Assembly: GCA_023428025.1 (NCBI GenBank)
Contig: JAEYZN010000012.1
Location: 1 to 64,000 of the forward strand
Length of the DNA stretch: 64,000 bases
DNA from: Bacillota bacterium
Lineage (GTDB): Bacteria; Bacillota; Clostridia; Christensenellales; SZUA-584
Direction of reading: 5' to 3'
Translations under genes and position numbers: made by a program
The notes under the pieces: model-generated
The model's database searches: none
What the model saw: the letters and a program-made list of their open reading frames with translations, nothing else
What the model was told of the DNA's origin: nothing
Shown: positions 7,495-16,206 of the stretch, in pieces
Position numbering within the stretch: the stretch's first letter is position 1
Layout: each line of letters opens with the position of its first letter

Positions 7495-8246
7495 AACGCG
7501 CCTCCCTGGGGCAGCAGATGCTTCAGGCCCTTCTCAACGATCAGGCTGATGACGATGATGGTCAGCGTCCACGCGAACAGCTCCGGCGTGTCCAGATAAA
7601 GTTTGGTCTCGTACATCCGGTAGCCCAGCGCGTAGCGGGGGCTGGACAGCACCTCCGCCGCCACGACGGATTTCCACGAGAAGCCGAGGCAGACGGCCAG
7701 CGCAGAATAAACGTGAGGGACGACGGATGGCACGATGATGCCGGACAGTACCCGGCGGCGCTTGACGCGGAACACGGTCGCCACCTCCAGCAACTGCCTG
7801 TCCACCGAACGCAGGCCGGCCAGCGTGTTGGTATAGAATATCGGAAAGCACAGCAGTATGCACGCAAACACCGGCACGAACGACGAGAACCACACCAGCG
7901 CCAGCATGATGATGGACATCACGGGGGTCGCCTTGGCCGCCGCGACGACGGGACGAAGCAGCTGCTTTAAAAAGGCGGAACGCGCCGCCGCAAAGGCCAG
8001 CAGTATGCCGAGAACGAAGGAGACGGCCACGCCTGCCGCCACGCGGAGGAACGTGAAGCCAACGCTCAGCCAGAATATTTCAGTTGCCACAAGCCCGCCC
8101 AGCGCCGTGAACGTCTCCGCGGGAGACGGCATGAACAGCGGCTGGTTCACGATCATGGACGCGGCCTGCCAGACAAGCAGCCAGAACAATACGGTCAGCA
8201 CGTCATAGATGGTTCGCCTGGTTTTTGAACTGCGGCGTATATCCAT
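7491..8246 (-). CDS. ABC transporter permease (SsuC/TauC/ThiX-like)
   Basis: The 251-residue protein has about six membrane segments and the EAA-type coupling region (EVATVFRVKRRRVLSGIIVP) that docks on the ATPase. It belongs to the BPD_transp_1 class used for nitrate, sulfonate, taurine or pyrimidine-type thiamine precursors. Substrate identity normally comes from the binding protein, which is missing here. Translation is coupled to the downstream ATPase. It starts at 8246 with an AAGGAG site and is divergent from dnaE. Confidence 0.88.
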   Translation of the reverse strand: MDIRRSSKTRRTIYDVLTVLFWLLVWQAASMIVNQPLFMPSPAETFTALGGLVATEIFWLSVGFTFLRVAAGVAVSFVLGILLAFAAARSAFLKQLLRPVVAAAKATPVMSIIMLALVWFSSFVPVFACILLCFPIFYTNTLAGLRSVDRQLLEVATVFRVKRRRVLSGIIVPSVVPHVYSALAVCLGFSWKSVVAAEVLSSPRYALGYRMYETKLYLDTPELFAWTLTIIVISLIVEKGLKHLLPQGGAL

Positions 8247-8274
8247 TCAAGCCTACTCCTTTTTGGTAATCTGA

Positions 8275-8283
8275 ATTATATCA
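8275..8283 (-). promoter_or_regulatory. Extended -10 promoter of the ABC operon
   Basis: The minus strand reads TGATATAAT, matching the TGnTATAAT form. No clear -35 is visible. Confidence 0.5.
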
Positions 8284-8342
8284 CAGGCGGCGTTTTCTGT
8301 GCGCGCTTTTTTGGATACCTGATATACGAGACTACAAAGTGT

Positions 8343-8371
8343 TTGAATGAGAGACACGATTCATGTATGAT
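8343..8371 (+). promoter_or_regulatory. dnaE promoter
   Basis: TTGAAT (8343-8348), 17 bases, then TATGAT (8366-8371). The implied leader is very short, with the AAGGAG site at 8379-8384 almost at the 5' end. Confidence 0.65.
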
Positions 8372-8391
8372 GGGTGATAAGGAGAAACGAC

Positions 8392-11300
8392 ATGGATTTT
8401 ACGCATCTGCATCTGCATACCGAATTCAGCCTGCTGGACGGCGCATCGCGCATCCCGGACGTGGTGGCGCGCGCCAAAAGCCTGGGGCAGAGCGCCGTGG
8501 CCATCACCGATCATGGCGTGCTCTACGGCGTGGCGGATTTTTACCGCAAGGCGACGGACGCCGGGATCAAGCCGGTGATCGGCTGCGAGGTGTATGTCGC
8601 GCCCGGGAAGATGGCCGACAAGACGCGCGAGATGAAGGAATATTCCCATCTCGTGCTGTTGGCGAAGGACAACGCCGGTTACCGCAACCTGATGTACCTG
8701 TCGTCCATCGGCTTTACCGAAGGATTTTATCACAAGCCGCGCATCGACTATGATGTGCTGGAGCAATACAAGGACGGCCTCGTGTGCCTGTCCGCCTGCC
8801 TTGCGGGCGACATCCCGCGCATGGTCATGGCGGGGGACCGCGAGGGCGCGGAGCGGCTGGCGAAAAGGCTGCAGGGCATGTTCGGCGAGGATTTTTATCT
8901 GGAGCTGCAGGACCATTACCTGCCCGAGCAACGCGTCGTGAACGCGGCGCTCATCGAGATGGCCAAAACGCTGTCCATACCTCTGGTGGCCACCAACGAC
9001 GTGCACTACACCGCGAAAGAAGACGCTGAGGCGCAGGACGTGCTGATGTGTATCCAGACGCGCGCCTTTGTGGACGACGAAGACCGGATGCGGTTTGGCT
9101 CCGAAGAGTTCTACTTGAAGAGCGCGGAAGAGATGGCGGCGCTGTTCCCGCATGTGCCGGAGGCCTTGAGCAACACGCTGGAGATCGCGAAGAAGTGCAA
9201 CGTCACGATGGACTTCACCGCGCGCCACCTGCCGGTGTTCGAGGTGCCGAATGGAGAGGACCATGCCGCGTACCTGAAGGAAGTGTGTCTGAAGGGCCTT
9301 GAGGAGCGCTACCAGCCCGTTACAGACGAGCTGAAGGAGCGGCTGGACTTCGAGCTGGGCGTCATCGAACGGATGGGCTTTACCGACTATTTCCTGATCG
9401 TGTGGGACTTCATCAAGTTTGCGCGGGACAACGGCATATTGGTTGGGCCGGGCCGCGGCAGCGCGGCGGGCAGCCTGGCCGCCTACGCGATGCACATCAC
9501 CAATATCGATCCCATCGAGCATTCGTTGCTGTTCGAGCGGTTCCTGAACCCGGAACGCATCAGTATGCCGGATATCGACATCGACTTCTGCATCGAGCGG
9601 CGGCAGGAAGTGATCGACTACGTGGTGGAGAAATACGGCGCGGACAAGGTCGCGCAGATCATCACGTTCGGCACACTCGGTGCCAAACAGGCGATACGCG
9701 ATGTGGCGCGCGCGCTGAAGCTGCCGCTGGCGGACGCCGACCGCATCGCCAAGATGGTGCCGTTCGCGATTCGGATGACGATACAGCGAGCCATGGACCA
9801 GAACCCGCGCCTGAAAGCGGAATACCTCGCCAACCCGGATATCAAAAAGCTGCTGGACACCGCGATGAAGCTGGAGGGCATAGCGCGCCACGCCTCCACG
9901 CACGCGGCGGGCGTGGTGATATCCCGCCTGCCCATCACCGAATATGTGCCCTTGCAGATCAACCCGCGCGACGGCAGCGTGATCACCCAGTTCCCGATGA
10001 ACACGCTGGAGAGCCTCGGCCTGCTGAAGATGGACTTCTTAGGGCTGCGCAATCTGACGGTGATCCGCCACACCATCGAGATGGTGGAAAAGACGCGCGG
10101 TGTGAAGATCGATCTGGACAAGCTCAGGTTTGACGATGAGAAGGTGTACGCGTTGATCGCCTCGGGCGATACGGACGGCATATTCCAGCTGGAAAGCCCG
10201 GGTATGCGCACGCTGATGCAGCGTCTCCGTGCACGCAATCTGGGCGACGTCGCGGTGGGTATCTCGCTGTACCGCCCCGGCCCGATGGATTCCATTCCGG
10301 CCTACCTGGAAGCGCGGGCGAACTCGGAGCGCGTGAGCTACATGCACCCGCGCTTGAAACGCATACTCGAGGAAACGCACGGCTGCATGGTGTATCAGGA
10401 GCAGGTGATGGAGATCGTACGGGACCTGGCGGGCTATTCTCTGGGCCGCAGCGACCTGGTGCGCCGCGCGATGGGCAAAAAGAAAAAGGACGTGATGGAG
10501 AACGAACGCCGCATCTTCATCCACGGCGACGAATCGATCGGCGTGCCGGGCGCGGTGAAGCGCGGTGTGCCCGCCCACACGGCCGAGGCGATATTCGGCC
10601 AGATGGTGGACTTCGCCGAGTACGCGTTCAACAAGTCCCACGCATACGCGTACGCCGTCATCGCGTATTACACGGCATACTTCAAGTACTATTACAAGGT
10701 GGAATACTTAACGGCGCTGCTGAACAGCCTGATTGGTACGCCGGACAAGATATCCGCGTATATTCAGTACTGCATCGGCAGCGGCATATCGGTGCTCACG
10801 CCGGACATCAACGCCTCGCAGTTCCTGTTCTCGCCGGAGGGCGACAGTATCCGCTTCGGCTTCGCGGCCATCCGGGACGTGGGCCGGGCCGCCGAGGATA
10901 TCGTTACGGAACGAGATGCGGGCGGGCCGTTCACCGGCTTCCGCAACTTCATCAACAGGACATCGGGCGCCATCAACCGCAAGATGCTGGAAGGGCTGAT
11001 CCTCGCGGGCTGCTTCGACAGCCTGGGATTAAAGCGCGCACAGTTGTCCGCCGTGGCCGACCGCGTGCTGAAGACGGCGCAGGACGCCAAACGCCGCAAT
11101 GTGGACGGGCAGGTGTCGCTGTTCGACGCGATGCCGGTGGCGGCTACGGGCGATACCGACGACTATCCGGAAATTGCCGAATTCGCCAAGGACAAGTTGC
11201 TGGCGATGGAGAAGCTGGCGGCGGGCGTATACCTCTCCGGCCATCCGCTGGATCGGTACAAGGCGGACCTGGAAGGGCGCGACATCAATATATTCAAGGT

Positions 11301-11835
11301 GCTCTCCGCCGCGGACGACGCGGAAGCGGCCAAGTACTATGAGTCCCGCATGGTGGACCTTGTCGGGATCATGAGCGGCGTCAGAAAGCGGTCCACCAAG
11401 CTCAAGAAGATGATGGCCAACGCCTATCTGGAAGACCTGTACGGCACCATCGAGATAGTCATCTTCCCCAGCGTGTATGCCAAGGTGGAGCCGCTGCTGG
11501 TGGACGACACCGTCGTGGTCGTCACGGGCAAGGTGGACGTGCGCGAAGGGGAGGCGCCCTCGCTGATGGTGGAGGGAATACAGCCGTATACCCGGCCCGA
11601 CGTCCGGTACATTGACAAGAAGCTTTATGTGCTCGTCCCCAAGCTGCTGGGCGAAGACATGAACGGCCTGCGCCGGCTGCTGCAAACGTCTCCGGGCAAA
11701 GAACACGTGTCGGTGAAGTTCGAGCGGACAGGCAAGACGCTCAAAACGAGCGGCAGCCTGGGCGTCACGCTGACGGACGCCTTGCTGGACAGCTTGCGGT
11801 CCGCCTACGGCGAGGAGAATGTGGTGATAAAATGA
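8392..11835 (+). CDS. dnaE: DNA polymerase III alpha subunit (DnaE)
   Basis: At 1147 residues this is a full-length DnaE replicative polymerase. The N-terminal PHP domain starts with HLHLHTEFSLLDG. The palm contains GPGRGSAAGS, the metal-binding PDIDIDF at residues 396-402 (Asp399 and Asp401) and the third Asp in LKMDFLGL (Asp548). A helix-hairpin-helix region and a C-terminal OB fold follow, with no inserted 3'-5' exonuclease, so it is DnaE rather than PolC. Three upstream in-frame codons were trimmed because the ATG at 8392 carries an AAGGAG site. The gene is followed by mtrB with its own candidate promoter. Confidence 0.97.
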   Translation: MDFTHLHLHTEFSLLDGASRIPDVVARAKSLGQSAVAITDHGVLYGVADFYRKATDAGIKPVIGCEVYVAPGKMADKTREMKEYSHLVLLAKDNAGYRNLMYLSSIGFTEGFYHKPRIDYDVLEQYKDGLVCLSACLAGDIPRMVMAGDREGAERLAKRLQGMFGEDFYLELQDHYLPEQRVVNAALIEMAKTLSIPLVATNDVHYTAKEDAEAQDVLMCIQTRAFVDDEDRMRFGSEEFYLKSAEEMAALFPHVPEALSNTLEIAKKCNVTMDFTARHLPVFEVPNGEDHAAYLKEVCLKGLEERYQPVTDELKERLDFELGVIERMGFTDYFLIVWDFIKFARDNGILVGPGRGSAAGSLAAYAMHITNIDPIEHSLLFERFLNPERISMPDIDIDFCIERRQEVIDYVVEKYGADKVAQIITFGTLGAKQAIRDVARALKLPLADADRIAKMVPFAIRMTIQRAMDQNPRLKAEYLANPDIKKLLDTAMKLEGIARHASTHAAGVVISRLPITEYVPLQINPRDGSVITQFPMNTLESLGLLKMDFLGLRNLTVIRHTIEMVEKTRGVKIDLDKLRFDDEKVYALIASGDTDGIFQLESPGMRTLMQRLRARNLGDVAVGISLYRPGPMDSIPAYLEARANSERVSYMHPRLKRILEETHGCMVYQEQVMEIVRDLAGYSLGRSDLVRRAMGKKKKDVMENERRIFIHGDESIGVPGAVKRGVPAHTAEAIFGQMVDFAEYAFNKSHAYAYAVIAYYTAYFKYYYKVEYLTALLNSLIGTPDKISAYIQYCIGSGISVLTPDINASQFLFSPEGDSIRFGFAAIRDVGRAAEDIVTERDAGGPFTGFRNFINRTSGAINRKMLEGLILAGCFDSLGLKRAQLSAVADRVLKTAQDAKRRNVDGQVSLFDAMPVAATGDTDDYPEIAEFAKDKLLAMEKLAAGVYLSGHPLDRYKADLEGRDINIFKVLSAADDAEAAKYYESRMVDLVGIMSGVRKRSTKLKKMMANAYLEDLYGTIEIVIFPSVYAKVEPLLVDDTVVVVTGKVDVREGEAPSLMVEGIQPYTRPDVRYIDKKLYVLVPKLLGEDMNGLRRLLQTSPGKEHVSVKFERTGKTLKTSGSLGVTLTDALLDSLRSAYGEENVVIK

Positions 11836-11846
11836 TAGGCATTCTA

Positions 11847-11875
11847 TTGAAGATAAGCGGCAATTATGGTACGAT
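11847..11875 (+). promoter_or_regulatory. Candidate mtrB promoter
   Basis: TTGAAG (11847-11852), 17 bases, TACGAT (11870-11875), lying just after the dnaE stop and 26 bases before the mtrB ATG. Confidence 0.5.
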
Positions 11876-11901
11876 ATGACTAAAAGAAACGGAGAAGCGT
11901 C

Positions 11902-12141
11902 ATGGAAGCTGAGAAAAATCTCGATCAGGATTACATCATTGTGAAGGCGCTGGAAGATGGCGTCAACATCATCGGCATGACGCGCGGCCGTGATACCAAG
12001 TTTCATCATACAGAGAAGCTGGACGGCGGCGAAGTGATGATCGCGCAGTTCACCGAGAACACGTCGGCCATCAAGATACGCGGTCGGGCGCAGATATACA
12101 CCGCCTACGGCGTTGTTCAGTCCGGCAAGATCGAAGCTTAA
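11902..12141 (+). CDS. mtrB: trp RNA-binding attenuation protein (TRAP/MtrB)
   Basis: The 79-residue protein matches the Bacillus TRAP family closely along its length. Family TRAP forms an 11-subunit ring that binds tryptophan between subunits and wraps (G/U)AG-repeat RNA to repress trp genes. Recognisable blocks are ALEDGVNIIGMTRG, DTKFHHTEKLD and AQFTENTSAIKIRG. The RNA-contacting residues known as Lys37, Lys56 and Arg58 in B. subtilis appear here as Lys39, Lys58 and Arg60, and the tryptophan-loop Thr and Gly residues are kept; one position of the 47-51 loop is Asn rather than His. It is not next to folE or trp genes. A GGAG ribosome site precedes the ATG. Confidence 0.92.
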   Translation: MEAEKNLDQDYIIVKALEDGVNIIGMTRGRDTKFHHTEKLDGGEVMIAQFTENTSAIKIRGRAQIYTAYGVVQSGKIEA

Positions 12142-12159
12142 ATTAAGAGGACGGCGCTT

Positions 12160-12360
12160 ATGTGGTTGGTGGTGGGTATGGCCGGTTCAAAGAAAGCGGC
12201 CATGGTGATGCAGAAAACGCTGGAAGCTGAAGGGATTCTCGTCAAACTGAGAAACGTGTCGTCCAAAGCCAAGGACGGCGGGGATACCTACGAGATACTG
12301 GTGCTGGAATCCGAGGCGGGCCAGGCCAGAGAGATTCTTCTGGAGAACGGGTTGTCGTGA
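12160..12360 (+). CDS. Small protein, possibly DUF2007-like
   Basis: This 66-residue protein has no Cys and no membrane segment. Its pattern (WLVVGMAGSKKAAMVMQKTL, an internal variable loop, then YEILVLESEAGQAREIL) suggests a small alpha/beta fold like the DUF2007 'putative signal transducing' family; the assignment is tentative. An AGAGGA ribosome site precedes the ATG. It sits 18 bases after mtrB and 20 bases before the thioesterase, so the three probably share a transcript. Confidence 0.75.
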   Translation: MWLVVGMAGSKKAAMVMQKTLEAEGILVKLRNVSSKAKDGGDTYEILVLESEAGQAREILLENGLS

Positions 12361-12380
12361 TTTTTTAAGGGGGATCAGCC

Positions 12381-12806
12381 ATGAAAACGGTGGAATGCAA
12401 AGTCCGTGTGCGCTATTCCGAAACCGGCCGGCAGGGTTATGCGCACCACGCCCATTATTTCAACTGGTTTGATATCGGTCTGGAAGAGATCATCAAGCTG
12501 TGCGGTTCCAGCTATGCGGAGATAGAGGACCTGGGGTATTTTCTCGCGCCCATCTCTGACAACTGCAAATTCTATCATCCCGCCAATTATAACGACGAAC
12601 TCACCATCCGCGTGAGCGTGGCGGATCTGAGTCCCATCAAGATCCGGTTCTCATATGAAGTTATCCGCGAAAAGGACGCCAAGCTGGTGGCCACCGGCCA
12701 GACAGACCATGTGTTCGTGGATAAGAACTTCAAGCCCTACTCCCTCAAGCGCGTAATGCCGCGGCTTTACGCGATGCTGGAGGACATGAGACAAACAGAG
12801 ATTTGA
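12381..12806 (+). CDS. Acyl-CoA thioesterase, 4HBT/YbgC family
   Basis: The 141-residue single hot-dog domain resembles YbgC/FadM-type thioesterases. The active-site segment RYSETGRQGYAHHAHYFNWF corresponds to the family's RYxDTDxxGxVYHxxY(L/F) region, with Glu in place of the usual catalytic Asp. It likely hydrolyses an acyl-CoA, but the substrate is unknown. The AAGGGGG ribosome site is good. It is the last gene before a strong terminator. Confidence 0.87.
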   Translation: MKTVECKVRVRYSETGRQGYAHHAHYFNWFDIGLEEIIKLCGSSYAEIEDLGYFLAPISDNCKFYHPANYNDELTIRVSVADLSPIKIRFSYEVIREKDAKLVATGQTDHVFVDKNFKPYSLKRVMPRLYAMLEDMRQTEI

Positions 12807-12817
12807 CCCAATCAAAG

Positions 12818-12843
12818 AAAGAGCCCATAGCCGGGCTCTTTTT
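12818..12843 (+). terminator. Terminator of the mtrB-thioesterase unit
   Basis: AAAGAGCCC (12818-12826) and GGGCTCTTT (12833-12841) form a 9-bp stem running into TTTTT. Confidence 0.9.
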
Positions 12844-12869
12844 GTGTGCGTATATACGCGAGAATCGCA

Positions 12870-13664
12870 TTACCGCAGCGCTTCCAGCAGATTCTGAACG
12901 CTGCCGAACAGGAAGTGCGGCTTATCCGGGCTCGCGTCGATGTCACCTTGAGTCATCTCGCCGGACAGCACGCCGATGGCGCACATGCCGTTGTTCAGCG
13001 CCACCAGCATGTCGGTATAAAGCCGGTCGCCGACAACGGCGGTCTTGTCGGCGGGAATGCCGGTGTAGTCCACGATGTAAGCGGCGGTCTCGGGGAAGGG
13101 CTTGCCAAGGTATTTGGGCGCGCATCCCGTGGCATGGGTCAGCATGGCGCAGATGCTGGCGCAGTCGGGCAGCACCTTGCCGCCTTCCAGCGGGCATACA
13201 GCATCGATATTCGTCGCGAGGAACGGGATGCCGTCGCGCAGCAGGTCCACGGCGCGGCTCGCCTTGTGGAAGTCGTAGGTGGTGTCGAAACCCACCAGCA
13301 CGCAGTCCGGCGTGTGCGTGTCAGACACATCGAAGCCCGCCGCCGAGAGCTGGCTCAAAAGCGACGGCGTACCCACCGCGTAAACGCGGGCGTTCGCTCC
13401 ATAGGTTTGGCGGATATAGTGGATCGTCACATGCGCGGACGTGATGATCCGGCTGAGATCGTATGTGCCGAAGCCGAGCTGCTCCAGTTTTGCGGTATAA
13501 TCATCGGGCGATTTCGACGAATTGTTGGTGAAGAAAAAATAAGGCTTTCCGGTCTCGCTCAGATGAGCAAGCAGCTCACGCGCGCCCGCGATTACCTGGT
13601 CGCCCAGATAGATGGTGCCGTCCATGTCAAAAATAAAACACTCGATGTCTTTCAGCTGATACAT
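12870..13664 (-). CDS. HAD-superfamily (class IIA, NagD-like) phosphatase
   Basis: The 264-residue protein has all HAD motifs: FDMDGTIYLG with nucleophile Asp13 and acid Asp15, FFTNNSS (motif II), LGKPFPE (motif III Lys) and VVGDRLYTD (motif IV). The cap lies between motifs II and III, as in the IIA subgroup (NagD, p-nitrophenyl phosphatases, AraL). It probably dephosphorylates a small sugar phosphate or nucleotide. The start is supported by an AGGAG site, and a promoter is visible upstream. Confidence 0.9.
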   Translation of the reverse strand: MYQLKDIECFIFDMDGTIYLGDQVIAGARELLAHLSETGKPYFFFTNNSSKSPDDYTAKLEQLGFGTYDLSRIITSAHVTIHYIRQTYGANARVYAVGTPSLLSQLSAAGFDVSDTHTPDCVLVGFDTTYDFHKASRAVDLLRDGIPFLATNIDAVCPLEGGKVLPDCASICAMLTHATGCAPKYLGKPFPETAAYIVDYTGIPADKTAVVGDRLYTDMLVALNNGMCAIGVLSGEMTQGDIDASPDKPHFLFGSVQNLLEALR

Positions 13665-13702
13665 GCTCGTCTCCTGTTCTTATTTCCTTATGCGCAATTG
13701 TG

Positions 13703-13731
13703 ATTGTATCAAATCACGGGCGATGAAACAA
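13703..13731 (-). promoter_or_regulatory. Promoter of the HAD phosphatase gene
   Basis: On the minus strand, TTGTTT (13726-13731), 17 bases, TACAAT (13703-13708). Confidence 0.6.
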
Positions 13732-13825
13732 TAGCAATATGCGGACAGTGCCCAATTCGTCTATATGCTTCCTTTTTTTCTTGTGCTAAAATACTGTATA
13801 AACAATAGCGAAAGGATGATGGGGA

Positions 13826-14533
13826 ATGAGTGACATCAGAAGAAAAGTGGCGATCGTAACGGGGGCCGGGCGAGGCATCGGCATCGCGATGGTCAGGACG
13901 CTGCTGGAAGAAGGCGTGAAGGTGCTGGCCACCTCGCGGAACATCGATTCGCTGAAAGACATCGACGACGAGAACCTGATCGCCATGTCCGCCGATCTGC
14001 TGGACAGCGCGAGCTTTGAAAAGATCGTATCAGTCTGCGCCGAGGCCTTTGGCGGCGTGGATATCGTGATCAACAACGCGGGTTACGCCAAGAAGCTGCT
14101 GTTGACGGAGACCAGCACCGAGGAGTGGGACCGCCATATGGCGGTCAACGTCCGTGCGCCGTTCCTGCTGGTGAACGCGGCGATGCCATATCTGCTTAAG
14201 TCGGATCACGCCACGGTGATCAACATCGCTTCCGTGGTGGGATATAAGGGCTATGTGAATCAGGGCGCGTATTCCGCCGCCAAGCACGCGCTGATGGGAT
14301 ACACCAAGGTGCTCGCGCGCGAGACGTTCACGCAGGGCGTCCGCGTCCACGTGATATCGCCCGGCGGCGTCGCGACGGAGCTGATACAGGGAATGCGGCC
14401 CGATCTCGACCTGTCCACGCTGAGCACGCCGCAGGAGATCGCGAACATCGCCGTGTTCCTGCTGAAGAACAGGAACGGCGCGGTGATCGACGAGGTCAAC
14501 GTCCGCCGGTATACCAAAGAACCGTGGGAATAG
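13826..14533 (+). CDS. Short-chain dehydrogenase/reductase
   Basis: This classical 235-residue SDR has TGAGRGIG nucleotide-binding motif, NNAG, catalytic Ser in NIASVVG and YSAAK (YxxxK). The Arg after the glycine motif suggests NADP(H) preference, which is not certain. It resembles FabG-like and sugar-alcohol dehydrogenases; the substrate is unknown. The ATG at 13826 lies after a GGGG-type site. The gene is followed by two patatin-like genes. Confidence 0.87.
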   Translation: MSDIRRKVAIVTGAGRGIGIAMVRTLLEEGVKVLATSRNIDSLKDIDDENLIAMSADLLDSASFEKIVSVCAEAFGGVDIVINNAGYAKKLLLTETSTEEWDRHMAVNVRAPFLLVNAAMPYLLKSDHATVINIASVVGYKGYVNQGAYSAAKHALMGYTKVLARETFTQGVRVHVISPGGVATELIQGMRPDLDLSTLSTPQEIANIAVFLLKNRNGAVIDEVNVRRYTKEPWE

Positions 14534-14555
14534 CAAACAGGGTACGGATAAGGTC

Positions 14556-14584
14556 TTTACTGCCGCTGTGTATGATGATATATT
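14556..14584 (+). promoter_or_regulatory. Promoter of the patatin-like pair
   Basis: TTTACT (14556-14561), 17 bases, TATATT (14579-14584), 30 bases before the GTG start. Confidence 0.5.
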
Positions 14585-14614
14585 GTTAAAAGATAACTAT
14601 GAAGGAGACCGCTT

Positions 14615-15391
14615 GTGACAAGGATCGGTCTGGCTCTGGGAGGCGGGGGCGTCCGGGGCGTCGCGCATATCGCATACATAAAGGCGCTGGAAGAGATGGG
14701 GATAAAGCCATCCGTGATATCCGGCACCTCGAGCGGCGCGATAGCGGGCGCGCTGTACGCGGGCGGCCTGAGCCCGGACGAGATCATGGACCGGCTGCAC
14801 AGCCTGTTCAGTCTTCGCGGCAAAAAGCGTGTGCCGGGAGGGCGTCCGGGCTTGAAATCCGCCGGATTCGCCGCGTCAGCCGCGCAGCGCAGCCTGGCGC
14901 ACCTGCTGCCCAAGGCGAAGTTTGAGGAGCTGGAGATACCGCTCAAGGTGGTGGCGACCAATTTCCACACGCTCAGGGAGCGCGTTTTCGAAACGGGGGA
15001 GCTGCTGCCCGCCGTCATGGCCAGCGTCGCGCTGCCCAGCGCCTTTGTCCCGTATCAGGTGGACGGGGAATATTATGTAGATGGCGGCGCGACCAACATC
15101 GTTCCGTTCGACATCATCCGCGACGCGTGTGATGTGCTGATCGCGATCGACGTGTCGCTCGTGAGGCCCAATCAGCTGAAGCCCACGCTGAAGAACGCCA
15201 GCCATGCCACCTGGGCGGCCACGCAGGAAGCGTATATCGGTGAGAAGCTGAAATCCTTTCCGGTTGACGTTTTTGAAAGACCCACCTTCGACAATATCTC
15301 CACGATGGAGTTTTTCAAGTATAAAAAGGTATACGATCAGGCCTGCACGTTTGTGCCTGATTTTATAGAAAAACTTAAAAAGCTGATATAG
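14615..15391 (+). CDS. Patatin-like phospholipase, catalytic residues intact
   Basis: The 258-residue protein contains the full patatin catalytic set: oxyanion loop GGGGVRG (9-15), nucleophile elbow GTSSG (37-41, Ser39) and dyad Asp in VDGGA (Asp156). It should be a cytosolic serine acyl-hydrolase acting on lipids, like the RssA/YchK group. The GTG start at 14615 follows GAAGGAGA. A paralogue follows after 14 bases, and the pair most likely arose by tandem duplication. Confidence 0.9.
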   Translation: MTRIGLALGGGGVRGVAHIAYIKALEEMGIKPSVISGTSSGAIAGALYAGGLSPDEIMDRLHSLFSLRGKKRVPGGRPGLKSAGFAASAAQRSLAHLLPKAKFEELEIPLKVVATNFHTLRERVFETGELLPAVMASVALPSAFVPYQVDGEYYVDGGATNIVPFDIIRDACDVLIAIDVSLVRPNQLKPTLKNASHATWAATQEAYIGEKLKSFPVDVFERPTFDNISTMEFFKYKKVYDQACTFVPDFIEKLKKLI

Positions 15392-15405
15392 AAGGGGTAT
15401 GACTT

Positions 15406-16191
15406 ATGGCGAAGAGACTTGGAATCGCGTTTGGCGGCAGTGGTGCGCAGGGCATCGCGAACATCGCGTACATCAAAGCGCTGGAGGCGCTGGAGATCAA
15501 GCCGGATATCGTGGCGGGAGCCGGTATCGGCGCTGTAGTGGCGGCGATGTATGCGGCTGGCATGACGGGCCAGAACATGATCGATTTCATGCAGGAGGTC
15601 AACTTTCCGGGAACCAGGAAGCCGATCAATGTCAACAAGGTCAAGGACGCGAAATACGGTATATTGGACGGACTGGGCCTGGAGGAATATTATCAGATGG
15701 TGGTGCCCGTGAAGGTGTTCGACCGGTTGTATTTTCCGGTCAAGATCGTGGCAGCCAACTATTCGACGGGCGAACAGGTGGTTTTCGATACCGGCGATGT
15801 GGGGCCGGCGGTGCGTGCTGCTGTCGCGATACCGGGTATATTCTCTCCGCACGAGAAGGATGGAATGGTCTTGTTCGACGGCAGCTGCGTCAACCCGGTT
15901 CCGTTCGATACCATCCGCGAGGAATGCGACGTACTGGCCGCGATAGACCCGCAGGTCAACGAATCCGCCGAAGCTTATTCGCCGTTTGTGTTCCCGGCCA
16001 TTATGAACGCGGCGGCGGCCACGAAAAAAGCGCTGGTCATCGAGAAGCAGCGCTCCTGCGGGGTGGATCTGTTCGAGCGCGTTGCGGTGGAAGAGTTTAA
16101 CATGTTCGACTTTGCGATGTTCGAGGACATCATCGCCTCGGTGGAAGAACGCGCGGGCGCGTTCGCGCTGAAGCTCAAAGACCTTCTCTAA
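15406..16191 (+). CDS. Patatin-like protein lacking the catalytic serine (probable pseudoenzyme)
   Basis: The 261-residue protein aligns with the previous gene along most of its length (AYIKALE, IKPDIV, PVKIVAANYSTGE, NPVPFDTI). The nucleophile elbow reads GAGIG (38-42), so the catalytic Ser is replaced by Gly40. The oxyanion loop is GGSGAQG instead of GGGGxRG, and DGG is DGS (158-160). The frame is otherwise intact with normal codon use, so this is not simple decay. It may be a non-catalytic lipid-binding or regulatory partner of the upstream enzyme; that is inference. It is followed directly by a terminator. Confidence 0.88.
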   Translation: MAKRLGIAFGGSGAQGIANIAYIKALEALEIKPDIVAGAGIGAVVAAMYAAGMTGQNMIDFMQEVNFPGTRKPINVNKVKDAKYGILDGLGLEEYYQMVVPVKVFDRLYFPVKIVAANYSTGEQVVFDTGDVGPAVRAAVAIPGIFSPHEKDGMVLFDGSCVNPVPFDTIREECDVLAAIDPQVNESAEAYSPFVFPAIMNAAAATKKALVIEKQRSCGVDLFERVAVEEFNMFDFAMFEDIIASVEERAGAFALKLKDLL

Positions 16192-16206
16192 AAGGCAGAT
16201 TCAAAC

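Noticed and set aside
8332..9903. 523-codon open frame opposite dnaE
   Set aside because: It is antisense to an unmistakable DnaE, its protein is His/Arg/Val-rich with no motif, and no ribosome site is present. GC-rich codon bias on the sense strand opens this frame.
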